Shown here piece after piece: positions 22,054-31,097 of a stretch of 39,240 bases of DNA. Positions within the stretch are counted from its first letter, which is position 1. Each line of letters starts with the position of its first letter. Below the pieces are notes generated by a model that worked only from the letters and a program-made list of their open reading frames with translations, had not been told where the DNA came from and did no database searches. The position numbers and the translations under genes were made by a program. The stretch spans positions 1 to 39,240 of the forward strand of contig DUOU01000136.1 in the NCBI GenBank assembly GCA_012838685.1, in the 5' to 3' direction. This stretch comes from Bacteroidota bacterium (GTDB lineage Bacteria; Bacteroidota; Bacteroidia; Bacteroidales; VadinHA17).

Positions 22054-23547
22054 TTATTTTATTTTTGAGATAGCGTCAAGAAAAGCTTCCACGGCGGCCG
22101 TAACTATATCGGTGTTGGTGCCGAAACCATAGTAAGTCCTTTCATTGTGTCTTATCTGTATATGCACCTTGCCAAAGTCGTTGCTTCCCCTGGTAATAGC
22201 CTGAACCAGGAACTCCTCAAGATGAACGGTCTTGCTGATAAGGTGTTTTACCGCGCTGAAGGCCGCGTCCACGGGACCGTTGCCGGCAGCGGTAGAGGTG
22301 TGGACCTCGCCATTGATACGGATTCCCACAGTAGCCACCGGTATAGCCGATTTTCCGCAGATAACCTGCAGGTGTTCCAGCGCTAGGCCATTTCCGCCCT
22401 GTCTCTTCTCTCCCGTGAGGATGCGGATATCCTCATCTTTTATCTCTTTTTTCTTGTCGGCCAGGATCAGGAAGCGGTGGTAAATATCGTCAAGTTCCTC
22501 CTTGCTGTAATGGTATCCCATCTGTTCAAGGTGGTGGTTAAGCGCCGCCCTTCCGCTGCGGGCGGTAAGGATTATAGATGACTCGCGTACCCCGACATCC
22601 ACGGGATCTATGATCTCGTAGTTTTCCCTGTTTTTAAGTACCCCGTCCTGGTGGATTCCCGAGGAGTGAGCGAAAGCGTTACGGCCCACGATGGCTTTGT
22701 TGGGCTGTACAGGCATGCTCATCAGTCCTGAGACCATCTGGCTTGTACTGAAAATCTTTTTGGTGTCTATGTTTGTCTCCAGACCCAGGCTTTTATGGCT
22801 CTTCAAGATCATGACTATCTCCTCAAGAGCGGTATTTCCGGCTCTTTCTCCCACACCGTTCATGGTAACCTCAACCTGGCGGGCGCCGTTGATGATACCA
22901 CTGATAGTGTTGGCCGTTGCCATGCCAAGATCGTTGTGGCAATGGGTTGAAATAGTCGCTTTGTGGATATTGGGAACATTGTCAACCAAGTATTTGATCT
23001 TGGCTCCGTATTCGGCGGGGAGACAGTAACCTGTGGTATCCGGTATGTTTACCACGGTGGCTCCGGCCTCTATGACGGCTTCAATGACACGGGCCAGGTA
23101 TTCGTTGTCCGTTCTTCCGGCATCCTCGGCGTAGAACTCTACATCATCAACAAACTTGCGGGCATATTTCACGGCGTCACAAGCCCTGCGAATGATCTCT
23201 TCCGGTGTTGTTTTGATCTTGTACTGGATATGGAAAGGTGACGTGCCTATACCGGTGTGAATCCTTTTCCTTGTGGCATGCTGAAGCGCTTCGGCGGCCA
23301 CTTCGATATCTTTTTTAATGGCGCGCGTAAGCGCGCATATTGTGGGGTTTTTGATAGCTTTCGATATCTCTACCACCGAGTTGAAGTCGCCCGGACTGGA
23401 GATTGGAAAGCCGGCTTCGACAACATCTACTCCCAGCGCTTCGAGCGCTTTGGCTATCTCTATTTTTTCAATAGTGTTCAATTGGCACCCTGGTACCTGT
23501 TCCCCATCCCTTAAGGTGGTGTCGAAGATTTTTACTTTTTCGCTCAT
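22054..23547 (-). CDS. leuA: 2-isopropylmalate synthase
   Basis: This 497-residue protein condenses acetyl-CoA with 2-oxoisovalerate, the committed step to leucine. It has the DRE-TIM barrel FDTTLRDGEQVPGC (residues 8-21), the metal ligand motif STHCHNDLGMA, NGVGERAGNTALEE and HSSGIHQDG. The C-terminal allosteric LeuA dimer domain (residues ~385-495; DAAFSAVKHLI) usually confers leucine feedback. It is separated from ilvC by 134 bases holding two hairpins, the largest gap in the operon, which may mark differential expression of the ilv and leu halves. Confidence 0.96.
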   Translation of the reverse strand: MSEKVKIFDTTLRDGEQVPGCQLNTIEKIEIAKALEALGVDVVEAGFPISSPGDFNSVVEISKAIKNPTICALTRAIKKDIEVAAEALQHATRKRIHTGIGTSPFHIQYKIKTTPEEIIRRACDAVKYARKFVDDVEFYAEDAGRTDNEYLARVIEAVIEAGATVVNIPDTTGYCLPAEYGAKIKYLVDNVPNIHKATISTHCHNDLGMATANTISGIINGARQVEVTMNGVGERAGNTALEEIVMILKSHKSLGLETNIDTKKIFSTSQMVSGLMSMPVQPNKAIVGRNAFAHSSGIHQDGVLKNRENYEIIDPVDVGVRESSIILTARSGRAALNHHLEQMGYHYSKEELDDIYHRFLILADKKKEIKDEDIRILTGEKRQGGNGLALEHLQVICGKSAIPVATVGIRINGEVHTSTAAGNGPVDAAFSAVKHLISKTVHLEEFLVQAITRGSNDFGKVHIQIRHNERTYYGFGTNTDIVTAAVEAFLDAISKIK

Positions 23548-23598
23548 TATCGTTTTAATAAAATTTTAATAAAAACCGCCATTGATTCAGGGAAGTCG

Positions 23599-23629
23599 CG
23601 GAAGGGCAGTCCGAAAAAACGCCCTTCCG
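23599..23629 (-). other. Strong intra-operon hairpin between ilvC and leuA
   Basis: CGGAAGGGC (23599-23607) pairs perfectly with GCCCTTCCG (23621-23629). No T-run follows in the direction of transcription, so it is more likely an mRNA stability or processing element than a full terminator. Confidence 0.5.
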
Positions 23630-23651
23630 GCTTCCGGTGATACAACTATTC

Positions 23652-23666
23652 ACGGGACAATCCCGT
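23652..23666 (-). other. Second short hairpin between ilvC and leuA
   Basis: ACGGGA-CAA-TCCCGT is a perfect 6-bp stem just after the ilvC stop, 22 bases from the larger hairpin. Confidence 0.4.
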
Positions 23667-23681
23667 ATTAAAACCTACAGT

Positions 23682-24731
23682 TTATTTGTTTGGACGCAGT
23701 TTTCTTACAGCTGCTCCTGTTTTCCAGAGTTCTGATTCGCGCATCTCCTTGAGTTCGGTCTCGAGAACCTCTCTATAGTTGGTCGCGCTGGTAGATTCGA
23801 GAACCCTTACGCACTCCTCGCCCGAGGATACTTTTCTGTAGAGTTCCTTGAATACGGGCAGGGTGGCTTCGCGGAACGGTCCCTTCCAGTCGAGGGCTCC
23901 TCTCTGAGCGGTAGCCGAGCAGTTGACGTACATGAAATCCATGCCTTTTTCATCGACCAGCCTGATGAGACTCTGTGTCAGTTCCTCAACAGTTTCGTTG
24001 AAAGCTTCGGAAGGGCTATGACCATTTTCGCGAAGTACCTGGTACTGTGCCTCTATGATACCTTCAAGAGCACCCATAAGAACGCCGCGTTCACCGGTAA
24101 GATCACTGTAAACCTCTTTCTCGAAGGTTGTTGGGAAGAGATATCCGGAGCCTACCGCTATACCGATAGCCAGTGTGCGCTCTTCAGCTCTTCCGGTAGC
24201 ATCCTGGAAAACAGCGTAGCTTGAATTGATGCCGGCACCCGCCAGAAAGTTCCTGCGAACGCTGGTACCCGAACCTTTCGGGGCTACGAGAATAACGTCA
24301 ACATCGGCCGGTGGGACAACGTTGGTATGCTCTTTATATGTGATCGAAAAACCATGCGAGAAGTAGAGGGCGTCGCCCTTCTTGAGATGTGGTTTTATTT
24401 TTGGCCACAGGATACGCTGCGCGGCATCGCTGACAAGATACATGATGATGGTGCCTTTAGCGGCCGCCTCTTCAACGGGGAAGAGAGTTTTGCCGGGAAC
24501 GAATCCGTCCTTTGCCGCCCTGTCCCAGTCAGCCTTAAATTCGGGAGCCTGACCAATGATAACATTTTTGATTCCGTTGTCTTTCATGTTCAAGGCCTGG
24601 GCAGGTCCCTGAACACCGTAGCCAATAACAGCTATTGTTTCGTTTTTAAGTACTTCGCGGGCTTTCTCGAGTGTAAACTCTTCTCTTGTTACAACATCTT
24701 CGAGAACTCCGCCAAAATCAATCTTTGCCAT
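23682..24731 (-). CDS. ilvC: Ketol-acid reductoisomerase
   Basis: This 349-residue enzyme converts acetolactate and acetohydroxybutyrate to dihydroxy acids using NAD(P)H and Mg2+. The N-terminal Rossmann motif is IAVIGYGVQGPAQA (residues ~33-46). It is followed by LVAPKGSGTSVRR and the metal and catalytic helices in SDLTGERGVLMGALEGIIEA, with ETVEELTQSLIRLV and the NCSATAQRGALDW segment. The length matches the single-domain form common in Bacteroidota. It is flanked by ilvN (96 bases) and leuA (134 bases). Confidence 0.96.
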   Translation of the reverse strand: MAKIDFGGVLEDVVTREEFTLEKAREVLKNETIAVIGYGVQGPAQALNMKDNGIKNVIIGQAPEFKADWDRAAKDGFVPGKTLFPVEEAAAKGTIIMYLVSDAAQRILWPKIKPHLKKGDALYFSHGFSITYKEHTNVVPPADVDVILVAPKGSGTSVRRNFLAGAGINSSYAVFQDATGRAEERTLAIGIAVGSGYLFPTTFEKEVYSDLTGERGVLMGALEGIIEAQYQVLRENGHSPSEAFNETVEELTQSLIRLVDEKGMDFMYVNCSATAQRGALDWKGPFREATLPVFKELYRKVSSGEECVRVLESTSATNYREVLETELKEMRESELWKTGAAVRKLRPNK

Positions 24732-24827
24732 ATTAAAAATTTTTAAGTGTATATTATTATGTTAATAGTTTAATCTCTTTTTAATCGCTTTTTGGATATC
24801 GCTTTTACCGACCCCGCGAATATATTA

Positions 24828-25394
24828 TTATTCCGTTATGTATGTAAGATCACGGGAATTTACGCTATTGGCTTCGTCCATCTCCATAAGGTAAGTGTTG
24901 AGTTCTTTGACCTGCTTGGTGATGGCCACCCTTCCGGAACGGGATACCTGGAGAAGACCGTACGTTGTAAGGTGATCCTGCAACTCTTTGAGATCATCTT
25001 CGTGGCCAGTTTTTTCCAGGACTATATATTCAGGAGTGATCTCAATGATACGGGCGTTATAGGTACGAACCACGTGATCTACGTTGTTTCCCTCAAGAAA
25101 ACTGCTTGCCGGCACTTTATAGAGCGCTATCTCCTGGTAAATAAGCTGGTCGGAAGTGTGGACAAAAACCTTGAGAACGTCAATGATCTTCTCCATCTGT
25201 TTGGCCACCTTGCTTATCATCTCATAAGTTGTCTTGACCACCAGGGTTATAAGGGAGACCCCCGCTACCGCCGTGGCGGAACATGTTATTGAGTCGATAT
25301 TGATCTGTCGGCGCGTCAGGATATTGGTTATCTGGTTAAAAATACCGATATGATCTTCCGTAAATATTGATATGGTAAATTCTTCTTTCATCAT
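24828..25394 (-). CDS. ilvN: Acetolactate synthase regulatory (small) subunit
   Basis: This 188-residue protein has an N-terminal ACT domain (FTISIFTEDHIGIFNQITNI, then RRQINIDSITCSAT) and a C-terminal ALS_ss domain (residues ~95-165). It activates the IlvB catalytic subunit and confers feedback inhibition by valine or related end products. The 109-base gap to ilvB is AT-rich with no recognisable signal. The divergence from enterobacterial IlvN/IlvH is as expected for Bacteroidota. Confidence 0.93.
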   Translation of the reverse strand: MMKEEFTISIFTEDHIGIFNQITNILTRRQINIDSITCSATAVAGVSLITLVVKTTYEMISKVAKQMEKIIDVLKVFVHTSDQLIYQEIALYKVPASSFLEGNNVDHVVRTYNARIIEITPEYIVLEKTGHEDDLKELQDHLTTYGLLQVSRSGRVAITKQVKELNTYLMEMDEANSVNSRDLTYITE

Positions 25395-25503
25395 AATATA
25401 ATTTTGGTTTTAATGGTATGATGGAACCGCGCATGATTGAAAATTATATTCATTACCTGTTTGTGATTCGCGAAATCATGAGGGTTTTCATCTTCTTAAA
25501 TTT

Positions 25504-27216
25504 TTATTCATGAGTTAATGTTACCTCTGATACTGAAGCTCCGGTGACTACCATGGGCAGCACCTTGCTTTCCGGTTCAACCATAACTTCAAGCAGGAAC
25601 GGACCTTCGCTTTTTATCATTTTAGCCACGGCTTCGGAAAGATCTTCTCTCTTGTCGACCCTTGCGGAGGGAACAGAGTATGCCTCCGCGATTTTCATGA
25701 AATCGGGGTTTACCATTTCGGTAGCCGAATATCTTTTGTCGAAGAACATCTCCTGCCATTGGCGCACCATGCCCAGCCATCCGTTGTTGAGGAGGACTAT
25801 CTTGACCGGTACGCAGAAATGCAGTATCGTTCCCAGCTCCTGGATGGTCATTTGGAACCCTCCATCGCCCGTAAAAAGGACGACCTCTTTGTCGGGCCGG
25901 CCAATTTTTGCCCCAATGGCCGCGGGCAGTCCGAATCCCATCGTGCCCATACCACCCGAGGTTACCAGTGAATTGGGCTCACTGAACCTGTAATATCTGG
26001 CGGCCACCATCTGGTTCTGTCCCACATCGGTCACAACTATGGCGTTTCCATCGGTAAGTTCCGAAACACTCCTTACAACCTCACCCATGGTAATATTGCC
26101 CGATTCGGGATACAGTTCTCCTTTTATGACCAGATCGTTCTCCTTTTTGTCGCATATCTTGAACTCCCTGATCCATGAGTCGTAGCTCTTCTCCTCTATG
26201 GCTTCCGTCAGTTTTTTTAACGCCTCTTTGGCATCGGCATGGATCTCCACATCGGCTACAACATTTTTGTTGATCTCCGCCTGGTCTATCTCCACATGTA
26301 TTATTCTTGCCTGTTTGGCATATTTTTTCAGATTCCCTGTTACCCTGTCGTCGAACCTCATGCCCACGGCGATAATAAGGTCGGCTTGATTTGTCAGCAG
26401 GTTGGGGCCATAATTGCCGTGCATCCCCAGAAGACCGGCATAAAGACGGTGGTTGGTAGGGAAGCAAGATAGACCCAGAAGGGTGACGGCAACGGGGATA
26501 CCCGACTTCTCCGCGAAAGCCTCCAACTCTTTTTCGGCGCCGGAGAGCAACACTCCGTGACCGGCAAGTATCAGAGGTTTTTCAGAGTGGTTTATCAATA
26601 CCGAAGCCGATTCAATAGCTCTCTGTTTAATAGGTATGTTGGGGTTATAACTCCTTATAAGGGTACATTTCTTATAAGAGTATTCCGTCATATTTGTCTG
26701 GGCGTCTTTGGCGATATCTATCAGAACGGGTCCTTTTCTGCCCGTGTTGGCTATATAGAAAGCCTTCGCTACCGCCTCGGATATCTTGTCGGCCGAGTTT
26801 ACCTGGCAATTCCATTTGGTAACAGGCATGGAGGCACCCAGAATATCTGTCTCCTGGAAAGCATCGGTGCCGATCAGGCCGGAAGCTACCTGGGCCGAAA
26901 TAAACACCATAGGCACGGAGTCGAGATATGCGTTGGCTATTCCCGTGATAAGATTTGTGGCTCCGGGTCCTGATGTCGCGAAGCATACTCCCGGCTTTTT
27001 CGTGACCATGGCGTAAGCCTGGGCGGCGTGCGCGGCACCCTGTTCGTGACGTGTCAGTATGTGACGGATCTTATCGGAATAATCCAAAAGCTTGTCGTAT
27101 ACGGGCATGATAGCCCCCCCGGGGTAGCCGAATATCGTGTCAACACCCTCCTCTATAAGACTTCTCAACAGCGCGTCGGCTCCTGTTATCTTTTCCACTT
27201 CTTTCATGTTGTTCAT
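25504..27216 (-). CDS. ilvB: Acetolactate synthase catalytic (large) subunit
   Basis: This 570-residue ThDP-, FAD- and Mg2+-dependent enzyme makes 2-acetolactate and 2-aceto-2-hydroxybutyrate, the first shared step to valine, leucine and isoleucine. Visible features are IFGYPGGAIMPVYD, the catalytic Glu58 in TRHEQGAAHAAQAYA, the FAD region AGHGVLLSGAEKELEAF, and the ThDP motif beginning GDGGFQMTIQEL and ending in NN. The start could be Met1 or Met4 (MNNMKEVEK). It lies 29 bases after ilvD. Confidence 0.96.
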   Translation of the reverse strand: MNNMKEVEKITGADALLRSLIEEGVDTIFGYPGGAIMPVYDKLLDYSDKIRHILTRHEQGAAHAAQAYAMVTKKPGVCFATSGPGATNLITGIANAYLDSVPMVFISAQVASGLIGTDAFQETDILGASMPVTKWNCQVNSADKISEAVAKAFYIANTGRKGPVLIDIAKDAQTNMTEYSYKKCTLIRSYNPNIPIKQRAIESASVLINHSEKPLILAGHGVLLSGAEKELEAFAEKSGIPVAVTLLGLSCFPTNHRLYAGLLGMHGNYGPNLLTNQADLIIAVGMRFDDRVTGNLKKYAKQARIIHVEIDQAEINKNVVADVEIHADAKEALKKLTEAIEEKSYDSWIREFKICDKKENDLVIKGELYPESGNITMGEVVRSVSELTDGNAIVVTDVGQNQMVAARYYRFSEPNSLVTSGGMGTMGFGLPAAIGAKIGRPDKEVVLFTGDGGFQMTIQELGTILHFCVPVKIVLLNNGWLGMVRQWQEMFFDKRYSATEMVNPDFMKIAEAYSVPSARVDKREDLSEAVAKMIKSEGPFLLEVMVEPESKVLPMVVTGASVSEVTLTHE

Positions 27217-27245
27217 GCTATATCTTTATCTGGTTGTTTCTATTT

Positions 27246-29069
27246 TTATTCAATAATTCTTACCGCTCCGGAGTCGGCCGAACTGACATTGGCGGCGTAT
27301 GCCCTCAATGAGGCGGGGACTATCCTGTTCCTCTTCTTCGGCTTATATGGAAGCGGAGATGATTTTTCAGCCTTCTCCCTGTCTTTTAACTCCTGGTCAC
27401 TGACTCTCACGTTAATCGCTCTTTTGGGTATGTCGATGTCAATTATGTCGCCATCCTTCACCAGCGCTATAGGCCCTTTGTTGGCCGCTTCGGGTGAAAC
27501 GTGTCCTATTGATAGTCCGGAGGTGCCACCCGAGAATCTGCCATCGGTTATCAAGGCACATTTTTTACCAAGACCTTTGGATTTCAGGAACGAGGTAGGG
27601 TAGAGCATCTCCTGCATACCGGGACCTCCTTTTGGCCCTTCATAGCGGATAACCACAACTTGTCCGGCCTGAACTTTACCGCCCAGTATACCCTCAACGG
27701 CATCTTCCTGCGATTCAAAGACAATAGCGGGGCCACTGAAGGTAAACAACGTTTCATCAACCCCGGCGGTTTTCACTATACACCCCTTTTCGGCGATATT
27801 GCCGTAGAGTACCGCCAATCCCCCGTCCTTGTTGTAGGCGTGTTCATAATCCCTTATGCAGCCATTGGCGGCGTCCCTGTCCAGTTCGGTATACATCGTA
27901 TCGTGGAATCCCATCGTGTTGTTCCTTACCGTTGAAGGGGCGGAATAATAGATATTGTTGGCCTCATCAGTGGCTTTACCACCTCTTATGTCGTAGTCAG
28001 CTATCGCTTCGGCCAGTGAAGGGTAGTCCACTCTCTTTACCGAGGTGTCCAGCAGGTTTTGGCGATCAAGTTCGCCCATGATGGTCATGATGCCACCGGC
28101 ACGGTTCACATCCTGTATATGATAATGGCTGCTGGGAGATACCTTGCATATGTGCGGCACTTTTCTGGACAAAGCGTCAATATCTTTCATAGTAAAGTCG
28201 ACGCCGGCTTCACGCGCTATCGCCAACAGGTGGAGAACAGTGTTTGTCGAGCCGCCCATGGCTATGTCAAGCGACATGGAATTCATGAACGCGGCTTTTG
28301 TGGCTATAGAGAGTGGCAGCACCGAGTGGTCACCCTCATTGTAATAACGGTAAGCGTTTTCAACTATAAGCTTCGCCGCTTTTATGAATAGTTTATAACG
28401 GTTCTCATGGGTGGCCAGGAGTGTTCCGTTGCCCGGCAAAGCCAATCCCAGCGCCTCGTTCAGACAGTTCATGGAGTTGGCTGTGAACATACCGGAACAA
28501 GACCCGCAAGTGGGACAAGCGGCTTTCTCTATTTTATCAAGTTCCTCGTCCGTTACCTTTGGGTCGGCTCCATCAACCATAATATCAATAAGATCCAGTT
28601 GTCTGTTTCCGAGCACTCCCGCCTCCATGGGGCCTCCGGAGACAAAAACGGCAGGTATGTTCAACCTCATTGCCGCCATTAGCATCCCGGGGGTAATCTT
28701 GTCGCAGTTGCTTATACAGATCATGGCGTCGGCCCTGTGGGCGTTTACCATATACTCAACACTGTCGGCTATCAGTTCGCGCGACGGCAATGAATACAAC
28801 ATTCCGTCGTGGCCCATGGCTATGCCATCATCTATCGCTATGGTGTTGAATTCCGCCGCGAAACATCCCAGTTTTTCGATCTCAGCCTTCACTATCTGGC
28901 CAATTTCGTGCAGATGTACATGTCCCGGTACAAATTGGGTAAATGAATTTGCTATGGCAATGATCGGTTTTCCAAAATGTTCGTCTCTCATGCCGTTGGC
29001 GCGCCACAGTCCCCTCGCTCCGGCCATGGTCCTCCCTTTTGTGTTGGTTTCGCTTCTTAATGGTATCAT
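27246..29069 (-). CDS. ilvD: Dihydroxy-acid dehydratase
   Basis: This 607-residue iron-sulfur enzyme dehydrates dihydroxy acids to 2-oxo acids in valine and isoleucine synthesis. It is the first structural gene of the operon. Cluster cysteines are visible in ICISNCDKITPG and CPTCGSCSGMFTANSMNCL. The family start RGLWRANGMRDEHFGKP and the DGRFSGGTSGLSIGHVSPEA signature are intact. The ATG at 29069 lies 66 bases after the attenuator stem, so expression is probably set by the leader at 29135-29266. Confidence 0.97.
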   Translation of the reverse strand: MIPLRSETNTKGRTMAGARGLWRANGMRDEHFGKPIIAIANSFTQFVPGHVHLHEIGQIVKAEIEKLGCFAAEFNTIAIDDGIAMGHDGMLYSLPSRELIADSVEYMVNAHRADAMICISNCDKITPGMLMAAMRLNIPAVFVSGGPMEAGVLGNRQLDLIDIMVDGADPKVTDEELDKIEKAACPTCGSCSGMFTANSMNCLNEALGLALPGNGTLLATHENRYKLFIKAAKLIVENAYRYYNEGDHSVLPLSIATKAAFMNSMSLDIAMGGSTNTVLHLLAIAREAGVDFTMKDIDALSRKVPHICKVSPSSHYHIQDVNRAGGIMTIMGELDRQNLLDTSVKRVDYPSLAEAIADYDIRGGKATDEANNIYYSAPSTVRNNTMGFHDTMYTELDRDAANGCIRDYEHAYNKDGGLAVLYGNIAEKGCIVKTAGVDETLFTFSGPAIVFESQEDAVEGILGGKVQAGQVVVIRYEGPKGGPGMQEMLYPTSFLKSKGLGKKCALITDGRFSGGTSGLSIGHVSPEAANKGPIALVKDGDIIDIDIPKRAINVRVSDQELKDREKAEKSSPLPYKPKKRNRIVPASLRAYAANVSSADSGAVRIIE

Positions 29070-29134
29070 TTGTAAAAACTTTCTTTTTTGGTCCGCAATG
29101 TTAATCTAAAAATCTGTTTATATCTCCATTTAAT

Positions 29135-29166
29135 TAAAAAAGGCCTGCCAGTTATCCGGCAAGCCC
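29135..29166 (-). terminator. Attenuator stem-loop in the ilv-leu leader
   Basis: On the minus strand GGCTTGCCGG pairs with CTGGCAGGCC (two G-U pairs; loop ATAA), followed immediately by TTTTTT. It lies between the leader peptide stop and ilvD, so read-through must be regulated. The upstream segment ATCCGG inside the leader frame can pair with CCGGAT in this stem's 5' arm, giving a competing structure. Confidence 0.85.
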
Positions 29167-29188
29167 TTGTATATTAACATAATACATA

Positions 29189-29266
29189 TCACTCCCGGAT
29201 CAGGCGCAGGGCACCACGATTAGTACGAGAACCAGAATATGTATCAAAACAATTCCCATAGGTCAT
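29189..29266 (-). CDS. ilv-leu operon leader peptide
   Basis: This 25-codon frame begins MTYGNCFDTYSGSRTNRG and ends ALRLIRE. Consecutive sense codons CTG CGC CTG ATC near the end encode Leu-Arg-Leu-Ile, the amino acids the operon makes. It starts about 15 bases after the promoter -7 box and ends 23 bases before the attenuator stem. This is the layout of a ribosome-sensing leader. Whether stalling favours or blocks the terminator cannot be settled by eye, because the competing segment lies within the leader frame itself. Confidence 0.65.
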   Translation of the reverse strand: MTYGNCFDTYSGSRTNRGALRLIRE

Positions 29267-29280
29267 TAAAATTCGACGCA

Positions 29281-29310
29281 CAAAATTACTCCTTTTTTTT
29301 CAATCTCAAA
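29281..29310 (-). promoter_or_regulatory. Bacteroidota-type promoter of the ilv-leu operon
   Basis: On the minus strand a -7 box TAATTTTG (29288-29281) matches the TAnnTTTG consensus, with a -33 TTTG (29310-29307) 18 bases upstream. An alternative TTTG lies at 29314-29311. Transcription would start near 29275, only ~10 bases before the leader ATG. Confidence 0.7.
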
Positions 29311-29401
29311 CAAAAAGCAGGTTTTTTTGAAAAAAATCGTATTTACGGGGCGATAACCATTTTTTGTATTGCATATATTCGCGGGAAACAATGGCATTGC
29401 T

Positions 29402-30835
29402 ATGATCACATTTTTCGCGGGTATTTCTATTCTTATCCTTGGGGGAATCTACTATTCCAAGATTATTGAAAAGATAGAGGGGGTAAAGGCCGAAAGGCGA
29501 ACACCTGCCTACAGGATGGAGGATGGGGTAGATTACATTCCGCTTCCCTGGTGGAAAGTCTTTTTGATACAATTTCTGAATATAGCCGGATTGGGTCCGA
29601 TTTTCGGGGCGATTGCCGGGGCAATGTGGGGCCCGGTCGCTTTTATCTGGATAATTTTTGGATCTATTTTTGGCGGGGCGGTACACGACTATTTTTCCGG
29701 GATGATATCGTTGAGGCACAATGGGATGTCGATTACCGAGATTATAGGGGCATATCTCGGGACCCCTACCAAAATATTTATGAGGTTTTTCACCATATTC
29801 CTTATGGTGCTGGTGGGGGCGGTATTTGTAACGGGGCCGGCGGGGATTCTGGGAAATATTACCGCGAACAGTATATCTGTAACAACTTGGGTATGGATAA
29901 TATTTATCTATTATTTCATGGCGACCATGATGCCGATAGACAAGATAATAGGAAGGATTTACCCGATTTTTGGGTTTGTCCTTTTGACAATGGCACTGGC
30001 TATTTTGGTCGCCCTGTTCGCCAAAGGTTACAAGATACCGGAGATTACCCTTGCCAACTTGCACTTTAACAGGGAGAGTTATCCGATATTCCCCATGATG
30101 TTCGTAACCATAGCCTGTGGAGCCGTTTCAGGTTTTCACTCCACACAGTCGCCCATGATGGCGCGCTGTCTAAAAAATGAAAAAGAGGGGAGGGCCGTTT
30201 TTTACGGAGCGATGCTGACAGAAGCGATAGTCGCGATGATTTGGGCCGCTATTGGCATGGCTTTTTATGGAGGGGTAAAGGGGTTGAACGAGGTGATGGT
30301 GGCGAATGGGGGACAGGCAGCGATAATTGTCAGTGATATATCTTTATCATTATTGGGTAAAATAGGGGGAGTCCTTGTTATGATAGGCGTGGTAATAGCT
30401 CCCATAACCACGGGAGATACCGCTTTCCGCAGTTCAAGGCTCATAGTGGCCGATTTTATGAAATATGATCAGGGGCCGATAAAAAACAGGCTATTGGTGT
30501 CCATACCTCTTTTCGCCCTGGGGATTTTCATAACACAGATAGATTTCGATGTTTTGTGGAGGTATATGGCATGGACAAACCAGACACTATCTGTGTTCGT
30601 TTTCTGGGCTATTACCGTTTATCTCGTTCAACGGGGCAAATGTTATTGGGTGGCGCTGGTGCCGGCGCTGTTCATGACAGGGGTATGCACAACATATATA
30701 TTATTCGCGCCGGAGGGCTTTTCCCTTCCCGCGACAATATCATATTCAGTCGCTATGGTTGTCGTTATAGCGGCGATAGCAATTTTCCGGAACTATACGC
30801 GAAAGAGGGGAGCATTCAACTCAAAACTCAAATAG
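29402..30835 (+). CDS. cstA: CstA-family carbon starvation/peptide transporter
   Basis: I start at ATG 29402 (477 residues), since the upstream TTG-initiated extension lies in the divergent regulatory region. It is a multi-spanning inner-membrane protein (about 12 or more helices). CstA signatures seen are NIAGLGPIFGAIAGAMWGP, then GGAVHDYFSGMISLRHNG with SITEIIG, and PMMARCLKNEKEGR. CstA proteins take up peptides or pyruvate under carbon limitation. The length matches the short form without the C-terminal extension of E. coli CstA (about 700 residues). It diverges from the ilv-leu operon and has a bidirectional-type terminator downstream. Confidence 0.92.
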   Translation: MITFFAGISILILGGIYYSKIIEKIEGVKAERRTPAYRMEDGVDYIPLPWWKVFLIQFLNIAGLGPIFGAIAGAMWGPVAFIWIIFGSIFGGAVHDYFSGMISLRHNGMSITEIIGAYLGTPTKIFMRFFTIFLMVLVGAVFVTGPAGILGNITANSISVTTWVWIIFIYYFMATMMPIDKIIGRIYPIFGFVLLTMALAILVALFAKGYKIPEITLANLHFNRESYPIFPMMFVTIACGAVSGFHSTQSPMMARCLKNEKEGRAVFYGAMLTEAIVAMIWAAIGMAFYGGVKGLNEVMVANGGQAAIIVSDISLSLLGKIGGVLVMIGVVIAPITTGDTAFRSSRLIVADFMKYDQGPIKNRLLVSIPLFALGIFITQIDFDVLWRYMAWTNQTLSVFVFWAITVYLVQRGKCYWVALVPALFMTGVCTTYILFAPEGFSLPATISYSVAMVVVIAAIAIFRNYTRKRGAFNSKLK

Positions 30836-30847
30836 ACATGAACCAAA

Positions 30848-30882
30848 AATCCCAAACCACGTCGAATAGGTGGCTTGGGATT
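30848..30882. terminator. Terminator between cstA and tRNA-Asn
   Basis: AATCCCAA-A-CCAC (30849-30860) pairs with GTGG-C-TTGGGATT (30870-30882). On the minus strand it is followed by TTTTTGG, so it best serves the tRNA gene. It also sits just after the cstA stop. A second small stem AACAAAA/TTTTGTT lies at 30885-30903. Confidence 0.75.
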
Positions 30883-30906
30883 AAAACAAAATTCTCTTTT
30901 GTTCCG

Positions 30907-30980
30907 CTCCCCAGGTAAGGCTCGAACTTACGACCTACGGATTAACAGTCCGCCGCTCTGACCAACTGAGCTACTGAGGA
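30907..30980 (-). tRNA. tRNA-Asn (anticodon GTT)
   Basis: The minus strand reads TCCTCAG...CTGGGGAG, with a 7-pair acceptor stem (one G-U pair), the D arm GCTCAGTTGGTCAGAGC, the anticodon stem-loop CGGACTGTTAATCCG (GTT) and the T arm TTCGAGCC. All four arms fold; CCA is not encoded. Confidence 0.95.
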
Positions 30981-31097
30981 ATTTATGGTCTATGCCTTTT
31001 TGCGTGGCAAAGGTAAGGAGATTTCTTAAATTCGCAATATATTTATCGAAAAATATATTCAAAAAAGCTAAAGGCAAAAAAACAATAAAAGTATATT

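Noticed and set aside
29369..29401. TTG start extending CstA by 11 residues
   Set aside because: The ATG at 29402 gives the family-typical MITFFAG start; the extension is hydrophilic and lies in the divergent promoter region.
29306..30064. 252-residue minus-strand frame opposite cstA
   Set aside because: It is antisense to the conserved CstA frame and rich in Lys/Tyr/Pro/His without a recognisable domain; it is a codon-shadow artefact.
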